The notes under the pieces were generated by a model, which saw nothing but the letters and a program-made list of their open reading frames with translations, searched no databases and was not told the origin of the DNA. Made by a program: the position numbers and the translations under genes. From NCBI GenBank assembly GCA_949825025.1, contig OX463785.1:6551979-6615978 (forward strand): DNA of 64,000 nucleotides, in the 5' to 3' direction. Positions 48,901 to 60,536 of the stretch are shown here, piece by piece (within the stretch, counting starts at the first letter, position 1; each line of letters opens with the position of its first letter). The stretch is from Siphlonurus alternatus (Eukaryota > Arthropoda > Insecta > Ephemeroptera > Siphlonuridae).

Positions 48901-50007
48901 TGTGACCTTAACCCTAGCATTATCAAGGGATTTTTTTCACACACTATATCAAAGAGGAGGGGGGGGGGGGGGTGCTAAACGACCCGCTATTTAAATCAAA
49001 TGTTAAAGAAAAAGTTAAAGTTTTATTTATTTATTTTGTTATTATTTATTTTTTTTCCCCCACTAATTTTCCTGCAAAAACACATTGCTGCGTGGCTAAT
49101 GAAGGATTACAAATGTTTTCAGATATTTTAGAGCAGTTTTTACACTCTTTTACGCTTTATTAAAAAAATTACGGTTCGTCGTGACGGGTCATCTCGACCT
49201 CCCCCCCCCCCTTTCTACCCTCCCTCCTTGGCAATGTTAAGGCTTTTTGTATGATGTTACCAATAATACCAAAATACCAATATATATTATATCGTACCTC
49301 TCCCCCAAAACTCCAAATCTGCATATATTTTTCTCTCTTGCATTTTTTGAAAGTCAAAAGTAACGTTCGTGCTTTCTTGAAGTGTACATTTTTAGAACGT
49401 TAATCATACTTTTCATTACCATGCAAGGTCATATTTAAAAGGTATGTGTGTTTATTGTATTGCACTGCGGTGTTTAATTGCTTATTGTACAAATGGTAAT
49501 TAAATTCATAAAACAATTAATACTTGTCTTATGATTTGTTAAACCAAGATCGCTATACTAGTAGTGTTAAACTTTAAAACTTAATTTTAAATTAAATTAA
49601 TTAAGTGCGCAAATTAAATTGTGAGGGAATTAACTTGAAGTTTTATGACATTGCTTGTTTACTACATTGATCAATATTGACTGTATAGAACGTGTTTGTA
49701 TCATTTTATATATGGAAACAACATTGAAACTAAAGTGACTTCAACTTTTATTTTGTACAACTGCAACTATACTGCAAGGATATATATATATACACAACTC
49801 TCAAGCTGTGTTCACTGCAATTTGATCGAGAGAGCTAGTGGATAATTCATGTCAATTTTATCATCTTGCAAATTACATATATATAACATATTTTTTTTAA
49901 ATTCTGCACCTGCAGTTGACAAAAATTCCTTGTCATTTTGTCAAGATGTGTTTATGTTTGATAGCTGATAGAGCCTGATAGAGTACAGTATAATACTGAA
50001 ATACAGA

Positions 50008-50433
50008 CAAATTTACGTGATATTCCTTCCGGAAGTAGCCGAAAGTGTGAAATTTGCAGCTCTTCTCTGTTTGTAATTCAATTTTGAAACATTAGGCTGC
50101 TCACAGACAGCATCGCATCGTATGATTTCGTATCGTATGACTTCGTATGATAAAAATTTAGAACCGGTTCTAAATGAGAAACTTACGATGTCATATACCA
50201 TATGATACCATGTGAAGCTGTGTGCGCATGCATACCCAGTTGCATAGTTTCTTAATTTTTTTTTTATCATACGCTGCAAAACCATACGATTCTGTCTGCG
50301 ACTAGCCTTACAGAGTGGTTTGAAGTAGAAGTACTGGCCTATGTGTGAAATTGTTACACTGTTATACGAATAATAGGAAGACCAGAAACCTTCCACTTCC
50401 GGCTACTTCCGGAGGGAATATTACGTAAATTTG
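50008..50433. mobile_element. Palindromic element with ETS-like ends, carrying an inner MITE
   Basis: The outer arms are AAATTTACGTGATATTCC and GGAATATTACGTAAATTT, with CCGGAAGTAGCCG mirrored just inside. The centre is a copy of the AGAACCGGTTCT MITE (about 50088-50312, TTAGGCTG.. ends). Confidence 0.72.
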
Positions 50434-50539
50434 ACTATAGCAGCATTATGCGCACACATGCAGCAGCTATCGTTACAATTAAGCTCTATTTACACGCAAG
50501 CTTTCTCTAATAAAATAGTCATATGTGTCTCGAGCTAAT

Positions 50540-50690
50540 TTAACGAGGTGAAGACAGTTCTGCATGAATGATCCTCGACCTCACATCGAGATGGTGACTT
50601 CAAGGGTTCTCCAAGGTCAAGTAGTGACCCTGAAGTTCTCCTGTCATGAGAGCAGGGGTCCACCCTCGTACGGATCATGCAAGTGCTATT
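50540..50690. repeat. GC-richer repeat resembling window end
   Basis: The segment AAGTAGTGACCCTGAAGTTC..AGCAGGGGTCCACCC is similar to AGGTAGTGACCAGTTTGAAA..CAGGGTCCAACC at 63935-63990. Neither has a clear boundary. It may be part of an undescribed dispersed repeat. Confidence 0.4.
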
Positions 50691-51544
50691 ATAGAAACGT
50701 AACCAATTATTTGTGCCTTGATTGGAAACTATTATTCTAAGATTTATTTTCAAATACTGTTACAGTTTTGTTTTAAATTAATCTAAAATATAAAATTCAA
50801 GTAAATTTTATATTAATTATAAAAGCAAAATATATTAATTTAAATAAAAAAAAAAGGTCCTGATTTCATATAAATTATATTATATAGCTCTTGTAACATG
50901 CCGAGATATATATGTATATATAACTGTACATCAGGTACACATATCGTCCCTCGTCCGGAATATTCGGAATAATGAGCTATCTGCCACGATCTTATTGCAA
51001 TAATAAGCTATTTGCTATTTCAAGTAAGCGCAATTATGAACTTTATTTTATACTGATTTTTTTTTTTTTTTTAATTTCACAAAAAGTTATACAATAAAGT
51101 CCAGCCAAGATTATTTTAAAATAATCTTATTGGCTGGTGCATGAAATACATTGTATTGTTCAATTAAAGCTCAAAGGTTTAACTTGTTTATCAATTTAAC
51201 TAATTAAACATTACATGAATACATGATGAGAAAAAAAAAAAGACACCACAAAAAAAAAAAAAAAAAGATATAGAAAACATGAATAACTATATTCTATATT
51301 TATCTATTATTATAATTGTTATTATTTAACATTATTATTTTTTTTTAAATAAAAATAAAAAATTAATTGTTCAAACATAATTACTTATTGAAATATAACA
51401 AGAATTTTTAATTATTAAGACTAAATAATTTTATATTGACCAACTTTGCAACTATTTATCAAATAAGAAGAAATTAAAAACATCCCAGCAAAATAACAGC
51501 TAATTTAATTGCGAAGTATATATTGTGCGGTGTATAATTGAAGG

Positions 51545-51663
51545 TTAGCATGCAGCCACTTTAGTGATATGGTGATTCTAGTGCCTTGCTTGCTATCCCC
51601 ACCCCATCACTTGTATAATAATAATGTGTACCTTGGGTGAAATAATATAAAATAAATAAAATA
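51545..51663 (+). mobile_element. LINE 3' tail fragment
   Basis: It shares AGCATGCAGCCACTT, GATATGGTG, GTGCCTTGCTTGCTA and TTGGGTGAAATAA with 19390-19505. It is a truncated retrotransposon end. Confidence 0.6.
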
Positions 51664-51906
51664 TATGGATGATGTATAAAACGTGCAATGTATATTATAT
51701 TGCATTTATATATGTTCTAATATATATGCATATTAAATATAATATACACTGCAATGTCATACCGTCACCTCTCAATCCCCGGCTAAAGTGCATTACATTT
51801 TTTCAATAACTTGCATCTCAAGTATCACCATAGAGCCAACTTGGAAGGAGACACCACCGAGGTCAAACACCTTCTTCAATGTTATTCAAACTATCCCTCT
51901 CTCTAG

Positions 51907-52210
51907 ATGAGTCGTGACGAGCTACTTCGCTACCAGCAAAGCCTCGGCTCGCTGAGTGCGGCCTCTTTGACAGCAGACGAGTCCTCAGTCCCCGCCAGAA
52001 TGGTACCTCACACGTCCCCGCTAGCCGGGAGGGTCAACGCAGCGTACTTGTCAGCAGACGAGGCAGCACCGCCCGCCAGAATGGTACCGAACACACCCCC
52101 GCTCGCTGGCAGACGAGCCACCCTTAAATTGAGCACCATCTCGGGTACTTTGTCCGCGGAGGAACAACACTCGTCACTACCAGGGTCACCACGCTCCTCA
52201 AGATCCTCAG
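51907..52210 (+). CDS. Orai: Orai coding exon 1
   Basis: The acceptor TATCCCTCTCTCTAG sits directly before ATG; donor GTATGA. It encodes an Ala/Ser-rich cytosolic tail with two imperfect repeats around [14 protein letters not shown] and [14 protein letters not shown]. Confidence 0.8.
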
Positions 52211-55200
52211 GTATGAGCATTGTTGTAAAATTGTATCAAGTGACAGCTTTGGTGGAAATTTAACGTACAGCCTCCGAACAGCATGCACTGCTATTAATTA
52301 ATTAATATGTAATATTAAAGATAGCGGTGCATGTCACTTAAACTATTATATTCCCAAATAATTATAGAGTTAACTCTATATAGTATAATTGTAAGTATAT
52401 TGCATATATTATGAAATTTCCTTATAATATTGTTTAATAAAAATAAATTAAACAAAATATGAAAAACGCAGTTATTTCATAAGGAACTTTTCTTAATTTC
52501 ATCAAATGATTATATTTCTTGTACCAACGTGAGATTTACCGTATGGGCAATGATATTTATTGAATTTGTGAAGACACCCGTCAGTACAAAGCCTTTTCAA
52601 TGAACATTGTGAGAAAATGGCTAGAAAAATGTCACACTAAAATCTTATTAATTCTGAACCGTAGACAAGAAAGCACCCTTGAGACGGGCCGCACTGCTGA
52701 TGCGCGCCTCCCGCTCAGCTGCCTCTCTGCAGGGTACCTGGCCGCCCCTGCCACCCTCGCGCTCACAGTCCCTCACGCTCCAGCAGGCCACCCCTGGCTG
52801 TTGTTGCTGCGGATCGCCCGATAGTCAGAACAACGCAGCGCCAAGCTTCGTCAGAACCGCAGTGAGCAGAATTCAAAATTCTTTTATTAATTCCATTTGT
52901 TCCTACAGGAATATAAATTCCTAGAATATTTATATCTGTTGTGTAACTGACTCTTCACGTTGATGCTTTGCTGTAGTGAAATTATTAAAATAAACTTAAT
53001 AAACAAATGAAATCAATAAAAAAACAAAACAAATAAACATAGCACCATCATGGTCTCTTCAGCCCTCAGTAATTCCCTCCAAATGTTCTCCATCGTTCTC
53101 CAATTGCCACAGAGTCGAAACTCGGCAAACGATGACACGCACGAGGGCCAGAGCAACCCGGACGGCAGTCTCACGCCCATGGGCCTCTCGTGGCGACGAC
53201 TCCACGTCAGCAGGGCCAAGCTCAAGGCCACAGCCACCACCTCCGAGCTGCTCTCGGGCTTCGCGATGGTGAGTCAATCCTCTGTTTTATGGCCTTATTT
53301 GCAGCCATTACGGTGTTCTATCTGCAGCTAACCTCTCCGAGGATTATCCTATATAACCAAAGTGTCGATTAAATTGTAAATCATTAAACTATATGTGCAG
53401 CAATGGACAACATACATGAAAAAATTTTATTACAGAAATGAATAGAGGGTGCCAAATTATGCTACTCTGAATTTTTTTCAGATTTTTTTGAGACCCGGAA
53501 CTATTTTTAAATAATTATTGAAAGTTCTGTGATTTCAGTTGGCACCCCTGAATCCTTAATAAAAAGGATAGTGCATGCCTGGACGCCTAATACGCCTATA
53601 GACGCCTCCAGGGGGAGTGGCCGCACTTTCAATAATTATTTAAAAATAGTTCTGGGTCTAAAAAAAATCTGCAAAAATGCAGTCACATAATTTGGTACCC
53701 TCTATTCATTTCTGCAATAAAAATTTTTCATCGTGAATGTTGTCCATTATCAAATTTTTGGGTTTTAAGGTTGAGGCCATGAATTTAACAAAAATTTCAC
53801 TTCTTTTTCTTTGTTTTTTTATACAAATTTGTACAAGCTGACATTGCTCCCGGACTGCAGAGTTATCTCACCTGCACGCCCAATTAGCAAACACACGTCA
53901 GTCGGTAGACGTCAACAGTAAACTTAATTATGCTCGGGCGAGGGTAACATTGTAATAAACTCTGTAACGACAGTGGCATAAAGAAGCTTTCACAGCTTCC
54001 TTCCTCTGTATATGTCATCCATTATCTTAATGTTTACAAAGCACCCACCTGAATGAAATTTTAGTCTGTATTTATTAAAAAAAATGAAACTATAAATAGT
54101 ATTATTATATGTATGATGTATCTATTAAATAAAGAAATCTCTTTACTTATATTTAAACTAATACAATTGATTTATCTTTGCATGTTCAAAATGTATTTAA
54201 ATATATACTAAACAATATAAAATAACATTTATTTGGACTATTTCTTTTCGTATACGCCTTACATTATAGCCGTAAATATGAAATACATGTATAATGGTGT
54301 TAAAAGGTATGAAAAGTGTAAAAAAAAAAAATACAATTTTTTTTATGTCTTTCAATCATTTATAATAATTCAAATTGGTATAATATGTCATTTCAGAAAG
54401 TTTTGGTTTCGAACTTGCCTCTGTTTGCATGCACTCCTACACCCTGAATGCTAATTTCCTGATATGTCTGCAGGTGGCGATGGTGGAGCTCCAGATTAAT
54501 CAGCCCACCAACGTGCCCGAGTGGCTGTTCATTCTGTTCTCCGTGTGTACCACGGTGCTGGTGGCGGTTCACATCTTCGCGCTCATGATCAGCACCTACA
54601 TCCTGCCCAACATCGACGCCATCACGAGACTCCACTCCAGCGAACTCATCTCAGAGTCGCCGCACGAGAAAATGAGGTGGTGAGTGAATTTTTAGATATA
54701 TAATTTCAACCAGGAATTTTTAAAAGAGAGATATTTATAGTAATTAAAGATTATATACATTGGAAATAAAAATTGAGACTCATTTTATTCGGATCATAAA
54801 ATCACAATTTTTTAAGTCTCAATTTTAGTACTCAGATTTTAAAGACTTTAATTTCGGGTTTTTAATTGAATATATTATTATAGTCTTAATATTTTCGTTG
54901 GAGTATGCTTCCACTGTAATTATATATTATAGATACCTCCTATTATAACGTCTATATAATATTGATGAGATTTGAATTTTAAAATTACAAAATTACGAAT
55001 CTTTTAGTATAACACTCGCCATTTCAAATTGATAATGCATTTTTTCATCTTTCGCTACTTATAGTTTGTCGTTTGTTATCTTTTGAAGTTTATAAGCATG
55101 TCCCAACACGTTATCTCTTGTTCCAGGTTCATCGAGCTAGCCTGGGGTTTCTCCACGGTGCTCGGTTTGTTCCTGTTCCTTGTTGAAGTGGCCATCCTAT

Positions 55201-55421
55201 GTTGGGTAAAGTTCTGGGACTACTCGTTCACGGCAGCAGTGGCGTCCACGGTGATCGTGGTGCCCGCCCTCGCGGTCTTCGTGGGCTTTGCGGTCCACTT
55301 CTACCACACGCTGGTGGTGCACAAGTGTGAGGCCTCCGACCTCGACCTTCAGCGCCTCGAGCAGATGAAGGAGCAGCTTGACACCTTCCCTCCACCGCCA
55401 CCCCGCTATGGTCAGGTGTGA
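51907..55421 (+). CDS. Orai: Orai-type calcium release-activated calcium channel, complete coding region
   Basis: Five coding exons join in phase to 385 residues: 51907-52210, 52665-52861, 53113-53268, 54474-54679, 55127-55421. Orai proteins form the plasma-membrane hexamer opened by STIM after ER store depletion. Residues 1-190 are Ser/Ala-rich and not conserved. [16 protein letters not shown] begins the TM1 extension; TM1 ends at selectivity-filter Glu224 (FAMVAMVE). TM2 ([16 protein letters not shown]), TM3 ([15 protein letters not shown]), TM4 ([19 protein letters not shown]) and a C-terminal coiled coil ([14 protein letters not shown]) follow. By alignment to human ORAI1, R91 is Thr209, A94 is Glu212 and D110/D112/D114 are Asn228/Pro230/Asn232. 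The start ATG follows its acceptor directly, so 5' UTR is probably spliced. Confidence 0.94.
52665..52861 (+). CDS. Orai: Orai coding exon 2
   Basis: The acceptor ends TTCTGAACCGTAG and the donor is GTGAGC. The phase fits both neighbours (two bases plus 65 codons). It encodes a low-complexity N-terminal stretch with a four-Cys run, not conserved in the family; the exon could be alternative. Confidence 0.72.
53113..53268 (+). CDS. Orai: Orai coding exon 3 (TM1 extension and start of TM1)
   Basis: Acceptor TTCTCCAATTGCCACAG, donor GTGAGT, 52 codons in phase 0. A weaker upstream acceptor at 53061-53062 would break the frame. It contains [20 protein letters not shown] and LLSGFAM. Confidence 0.9.
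53402..53750. mobile_element. MITE-1 copy G in Orai intron 3
   Basis: The ends are AATGGACAACATACATG and GTTGTCCATTAT, with the inner motif TACAGAAATGAATAGAGGG mirrored. Confidence 0.85.
54474..54679 (+). CDS. Orai: Orai coding exon 4 (filter, TM2)
   Basis: Acceptor TGATATGTCTGCAG, donor GTGAGT, 206 bp. It starts [17 protein letters not shown], where the Glu is the selectivity filter, and ends in the ESPHEKMRW loop block. Confidence 0.94.
55127..55421 (+). CDS. Orai: Orai coding exon 5 (TM3, TM4, C-terminus)
   Basis: Acceptor TCTCTTGTTCCAG. It encodes [20 protein letters not shown] to the Pro-rich end [10 protein letters not shown]. The TGA lies inside an 8-bp target duplication of a MITE. 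Confidence 0.94.
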
Positions 55422-55422
55422 T

Positions 55423-55563
55423 GTGGCGCAGATCCACAAACAAATTTCGAAAGGGACTGTCTCTATGAGGTCAATGTTAAATAAAAAATTGGAGTGGTGG
55501 AAAATACCTTACTTATTGCTCATGTATGCAACCACCCAACTACCCCCCTGGATCCGCGCCTGG
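55423..55563. mobile_element. hAT-like MITE-3 inserted at the Orai stop codon
   Basis: Ends GTGGCGCAGATCCA and TGGATCCGCGCCTG. Flanks GGTGTGAT (55415-55422) and GGTATGAT (55564-55571) match at 7 of 8. The left flank contains the Orai codons GTG TGA. AATAAA at 55480-55485 lies inside the element. Confidence 0.78.
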
Positions 55564-55571
55564 GTATGATA

Positions 55572-56158
55572 TGGGGAAATTACACTGAGAAAAAAAGTGA
55601 TGCAAATGGAGAACTAGCAATGAATAATATGTTTGATTAATCATGTTTAGCAGGAAATAATTATGTATTTCAAAATTAGAGCACAAATTGAGTCAAATGG
55701 ACTGCATGAATTTTTATATTGCATATTTAAAAAGAATACAATTTATTGTAAAGAGAGAGAGAGCTTTTTTAAACTTATAATAGGCTTTAACACCCTTAAA
55801 ATCGAGCTGCAAAACACTGTGACGTCAGAATCATGTAACACATTTCATATGCTTGAATATTTAATATTTCCATGACTATGACGTCATAGATTTTTTTAGC
55901 ACGATAAAGCACGATATAGTTTTAAGAGGGTTCGAAAAAACTATTTTTTGTATAATAATAACCAGGTCTTATAAACATGAAATTTAGAAGTTAAAAAAAT
56001 AAAGGGTTGTCCATTTAACTTATAATATGTGGAAGAGTAATTAATATTTCTATCTTACCAAAGAGGGTCATTGAATCAAATTATTATTAAAAACTCTCTC
56101 TGAACTCCACGAAAGAAGAAAATAAGTTTTATTTAATCTGTTTACATAGCAATATATA
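55572..56158. other. AT-rich stretch, probable Orai 3' UTR
   Basis: Two TGACGTCA sites (55820, 55879) and AATAAA at 55999-56004 are visible. No coding signal was seen. Confidence 0.45.
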
Positions 56159-56440
56159 GAGGCTTCAAGTTGAAGCGCTTCAAGTGTTCCCCGGCAAGAA
56201 AATTTTCTCCATTAAGCCTCCATGTTAGAAAATTTGAATTTTTTCTCAGTAACTATTAAAGCAATCAATATTTAAAACCATCTCCTACCCTCCCCCCCCC
56301 ACCATTTAGAGGTCTTTTGATAATGAATCAAGAACTTATTTTTCTCTAAAAAAATTCTTTAATGCCAAAAAAGCGTTTTTTTTTACAAAGGTTTGGATGG
56401 GACGGTGGGAACACCGCAAAATCAGCTGACTTGAAGCCTC
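56159..56440. mobile_element. MITE-2 copy, best preserved
   Basis: Ends GAGGCTTCAAGTTGAAG and CAGCTGACTTGAAGCCTC, flanked by TA on both sides. Blocks CATGTTAGAAAATTTGAATT and GGTTTGGATGGGACGGTGGG match the copies at 28453 and 19770. Confidence 0.82.
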
Positions 56441-57890
56441 TATTAGATAAAATTGTAGAAGATAAACAGAGGACTGTTTCATTTTAAGATTTCATCACTT
56501 TTTTGTGAAATATAAATATTTTATAAAATTTGGGAGCAGAAATTTTCCAAATTGACAAATTTGTACAGTATTCCTGCACCACTTTTAATTTACATCATGC
56601 ATTTATTACATAATCACTACATTAGCTGGCTTTAACTCTTGTTATATCAAAGCTTCATTTATTGTGCATGTATGCCATGCATGTTGTCTTCAATAAAAAA
56701 TAATAATTGTGATAAATAAATCAAAAGCTTTAATTTTATTTAATATTACATTTTATAAATTTTATTGGTGGTTTTATAAGTGTTTTTAATACATCTCATA
56801 GGTATATTTTTTAATATGTAAAATAAAATATTATGCACTGTATATAATTTTTGTTTTATGTCTGCTGTTATTTGAAAAAAAAATAAATTAAAAAAATTAA
56901 AATTTCATATTTTAATATAAGTATAATTTTATAATGGCTTTTAAAATTAAAAATTTCATTAGTTTTTTTTTTTTAATTTTGTTTATAGTGATTGTTTGAA
57001 CTACATATAAATTATGCAAGAAAAACAAGACAAGTTCCTTATACTTTATTATATTCCATTCTAAATTAGATAATCAAACATGTATTAAGTCAGAAAAAAA
57101 TGTTAAATGTAAACTCGATGCAATTTTTTAATCATGCATATTAATATTTAAAAATTCAGTCAATGGCCCAGCGGATACCAAAATCAAATTGATTTAATTT
57201 TTATTAATGAAAAAAATTCCATGCTGGTAAAATTTAATACATTATTTGTTTGAAATTTATTTATTCTTCAGTTTTTCACACGATTTACATGAAAAATTAA
57301 TGTAAAAAACGTGCTCCAATTTCATTTATGCCACATAATTTTATTATAATTATTGAACTTCCAATCATGCAGTAAACTGTTTAACAACTTGCCAAGTGAT
57401 TTTATTGTTAGAGCATATTTTTTGACAATGTGACAAAATAATTTACACACTTTTTATGTTGTATTAATTTGTAATTTTTTATTTGTATAATGATTTTTAT
57501 TTGATGAATAAATTATATTATATTTATTTACATACTATCAAAATATGGAAGTATTTATTTCAAAATTACACTCCATTACCTAGCTCTTACGTTGTATTAT
57601 ACAGTTTTATTATTTTTATATCTCTTGTGAGAGCCTTTCCAGGCGCGCAGTGAATAAAACTATTCAGAATTTTTATTTTTATCTAATTATGAAGTTGCAT
57701 GATTATTTAATTGATAAAAATTCAACTGTCCAGCAATTGTTTTTCTAAATATACATTATATTTTTTAATCATGCAGTGAACTTAGAGATTAGGAAACTAT
57801 AAATTCAAAAAAAAAAGTTTAAATTGAATATAAATTACATATTATTGTCATAGAGTAAATATTAAAGATTATTGTAGACTAAAAAAATTT
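56441..57890. other. AT-rich intergenic stretch
   Basis: No gene, palindrome or RNA structure was recognised. Confidence 0.6.
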
Positions 57891-57892
57891 AG

Positions 57893-58108
57893 GGGCAAAG
57901 GTAACACAGATCAGCTGATCGATGTTGTCCCATTTGATTACATAATTAAGGGCAATGACTGCTTGATCCGCGCAGACCCGAAGTCAATACATCAATCAAT
58001 TTCAATTTAATTTGATTAACATGTAAACCTTAGCAGACACACAATAATTCTGAAATTTTTGTTTATCAAATGGGACTATATCAATCAGCTGATCCGTGTT
58101 ACCTTCCC
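57893..58108. mobile_element. Degraded foldback MITE related to TTAA family
   Basis: Ends AGGGGCAAAGGTAACACAGA and GTGTTACCTTCCCCTTAA, with CAGATCAGCTGATC mirrored by CAATCAGCTGATC. The inner ATTAACATGTAAACCTTAGC matches the elements at 1 and 40839. Confidence 0.65.
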
Positions 58109-58265
58109 CTTAACCTGCTGAATTAAAAAAATATATATCCATGGTACATTTTTTTAGAAATTAAGTTTTTAGTGCAACAGATTTGCTGATAAACTAATGG
58201 CCACTACCGTTGTTATTTAAATATCTAAAACAATGCAAAGAACAAAATTAACTTAAATGAAATTT

Positions 58266-58545
58266 TTTATTGCAAAAATGATATAGAAGATGCAAATTTA
58301 TGCTATAAGTACTCTGATAATTTTCAGATTTTTTTTAGAACTAACTATTTTAACCATTTTTAAAAAATTATTGAAAGTATACAAAGCGATAGAGGCGTCA
58401 TTTCAAAAAGATATATAGGGATTGAAAGAAACGTGAGTTCAAATACAAACTTTGCTCAACTTTTTAGCAATACTTCTTGGGCTTTGCAAGAAAAATCTAA
58501 AAAAAAAAAAAAAACAGAGTGGCATAACTTTGCATCAAAGTATTT
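58266..58545. mobile_element. MITE-1 copy H, degraded
   Basis: ATTGCAAAAATGATATAGAA and ATGCTATAAGTACTCTGAT on the left and GAGTGGCATAACTTTGCA on the right match MITE-1 inner arms. The outer tips are not recognisable. Confidence 0.55.
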
Positions 58546-58720
58546 GCAGTATTTGCTACTACCACCATGCACAGGCGGCTCCAGGTAAGCTAACGCCCAG
58601 ACCCTTCAGCGCTCAACGTCGCGACCCTCCTACTATCACCGCGCGGGGCTTCGCAGCGATAATTAATTCATTTAATTAAATGAATTAAAATTCATTTAAT
58701 TTGATCATTCATTATAGATG

Positions 58721-58721
<1 letters not shown>

Positions 58722-58791
<70 letters not shown>
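58722..58791. repeat. (AT)n microsatellite
   Basis: About 70 bp of AT dinucleotide repeat. Confidence 0.95.
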
Positions 58792-58793
<2 letters not shown>

Positions 58794-58978
58794 TAGAGGG
58801 GGACGGGCGTTCTGCCCCAGTGGATCGGTGGATCGTGACGTCACAACCACTTAACTAATAGCCATAGGCCAATTAATTGATAGGCCACTTGTTCGGGAGG
58901 GGAGGGGGCGTGGGAGAGGGTACCTGAGCCCGATTAAGAGCCATAATTGGAGGGGAGGAGAGCAATTAACGATCGATT

Positions 58979-59222
58979 ATTGATCACGTGACTTAATTGA
59001 TTATTTTAATAGGTTGGTAATTGCTTTATCTTTAATGAGGGGACCAATCACCAACCGATTTTTTTGTCACATGACCTAATCGTTTAATGTAATAGTTGTT
59101 TGAATTCAATTTATTTATTAATCGCTTTTTTAACATTGTAATTAAAAGCTGACATATACGCTAGATTTGAACGTGTCAAAACATGCATAATTGAACTTCA
59201 GCATTTCCGCTCGCCTTCGCGC
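58979..59222 (+). repeat. Direct duplication, unit 1, with paired E-box and CCAAT motifs
   Basis: TTGATCACGTGACTTAATTG, GAGGGGACCAATCACCAACC and TCACATGACCTAATCG occur in order and recur at 59419. The paired CACGTG-type and CCAAT-type words look promoter-like. Confidence 0.7.
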
Positions 59223-59418
59223 GCATCGTGAGAAATGTGCTGAACGATGCATTAAACACAAACCGCGCATTTATGCAACGCTTAAAGCATTACACGGGTG
59301 AACATATATATAGGCGTGCGAACATTTACGTCTTCCAACTTAGGCGTACATATGAATTGCTGACTTGAAGATTATAATTTCGGAGCCAGCAGAGTATAGA
59401 AAGCTATATAATATATTT

Positions 59419-59665
59419 ATTGATCACGTGACTTAATTGGTTGGTAATTGATTTATCATTAATGAGGGGACCAATCACCAACCGATTTATTGTCACGTGA
59501 CCAAATCGTTTAATTTAATAGTAATTTGTATTAAATTTATTTATTAATCCTTTTTCTGAGAGTATAATTAAAGGTCTTCATAAGCCATATATATAGCTAT
59601 TATATGAACGTGTTATAACATGTAAAGTTGACCTTTAGCATGATATCCGGCCGCCTTTGGTAACG
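59419..59665 (+). repeat. Direct duplication, unit 2
   Basis: The second copy, about 440 bp downstream, lacks a short TTGATTATTTTAATAG segment and has TCACGTGACCAAATCG where unit 1 has TCACATGACC. Confidence 0.7.
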
Positions 59666-60322
59666 AGAAGCGCAAGTAATTTGCAACGAATACACCTTTC
59701 TCCCGAGCTGTAGCCAGTATATGAAGAACATTCCTGACGTTTTATAAATATATTGCAATTATATAATACGGTAAAATAAATCCTATATACCTCACTGTAA
59801 AGCATATATTATTATGATGCAATAAGATTTTATAGACGGTGATTTAACTTAATAAAATGAACCTTATACATATATTTTGAAACAAGACTTAGTGTTGTAA
59901 ATTTTTTTGAACATCATATTAATTTTTAATGTATTAATAAAGGTGTTGTGAATCGCAAGAGGAACAAATAAAATACCACTGTCTATTCTATGTCTAATAT
60001 GTATGTTGTAATATATACGTACAGTATCATACAAAGACAAAATTAAGGTATAGCAGCTACTGTTAATGAAAATAAATAAATATTAAATCCTATACCTCTT
60101 AATGCAAACTTAATCTACGTGTATTATGAACTAAATATATTATGATAAAATACACAAAAATAAATCCTATACCATGCATTTATTTATTTTGTAGCTACTA
60201 CGAATTCAGCTACAGTTTCCTGAAAATTCAAACTAAGCTTGCTATCAATTGTCTCAATATTCTACTCATATAAAGGAAGCTGGTCCTTTAAAATTTTAAT
60301 AAAATACACTGAAATGAACCTT

Positions 60323-60482
60323 ATGGCCGTATTACACGATACAATTTTTCTGATTATTGTATACAATTTTTCTTTACAAGAAAATTTAATCTTCATTTGT
60401 TTGTACTGACTGTGAGAGGAAATTTTCTTGCAAGAAAAAATTGTATACAAAATCAGAAAAATTGTATCGTGTAATATAGGCT
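60323..60482. mobile_element. Small palindromic MITE
   Basis: Ends GGCCGTATTACACGATAC and GTATCGTGTAATATAGGC, with TTGTATACAATTTTTCTT mirrored inside. It is about 160 bp and non-coding. Confidence 0.75.
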
Positions 60483-60536
60483 TTAAGCGTAAATATCATA
60501 AAATCCACGTTGTCCTAGTTGAAAAATTACTTCTTC

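Noticed and set aside
53050..53112. Start of an open frame leading into Orai exon 3
   Set aside because: Using the acceptor at 53061 breaks the frame with exon 2; the acceptor at 53110-53112 keeps it.
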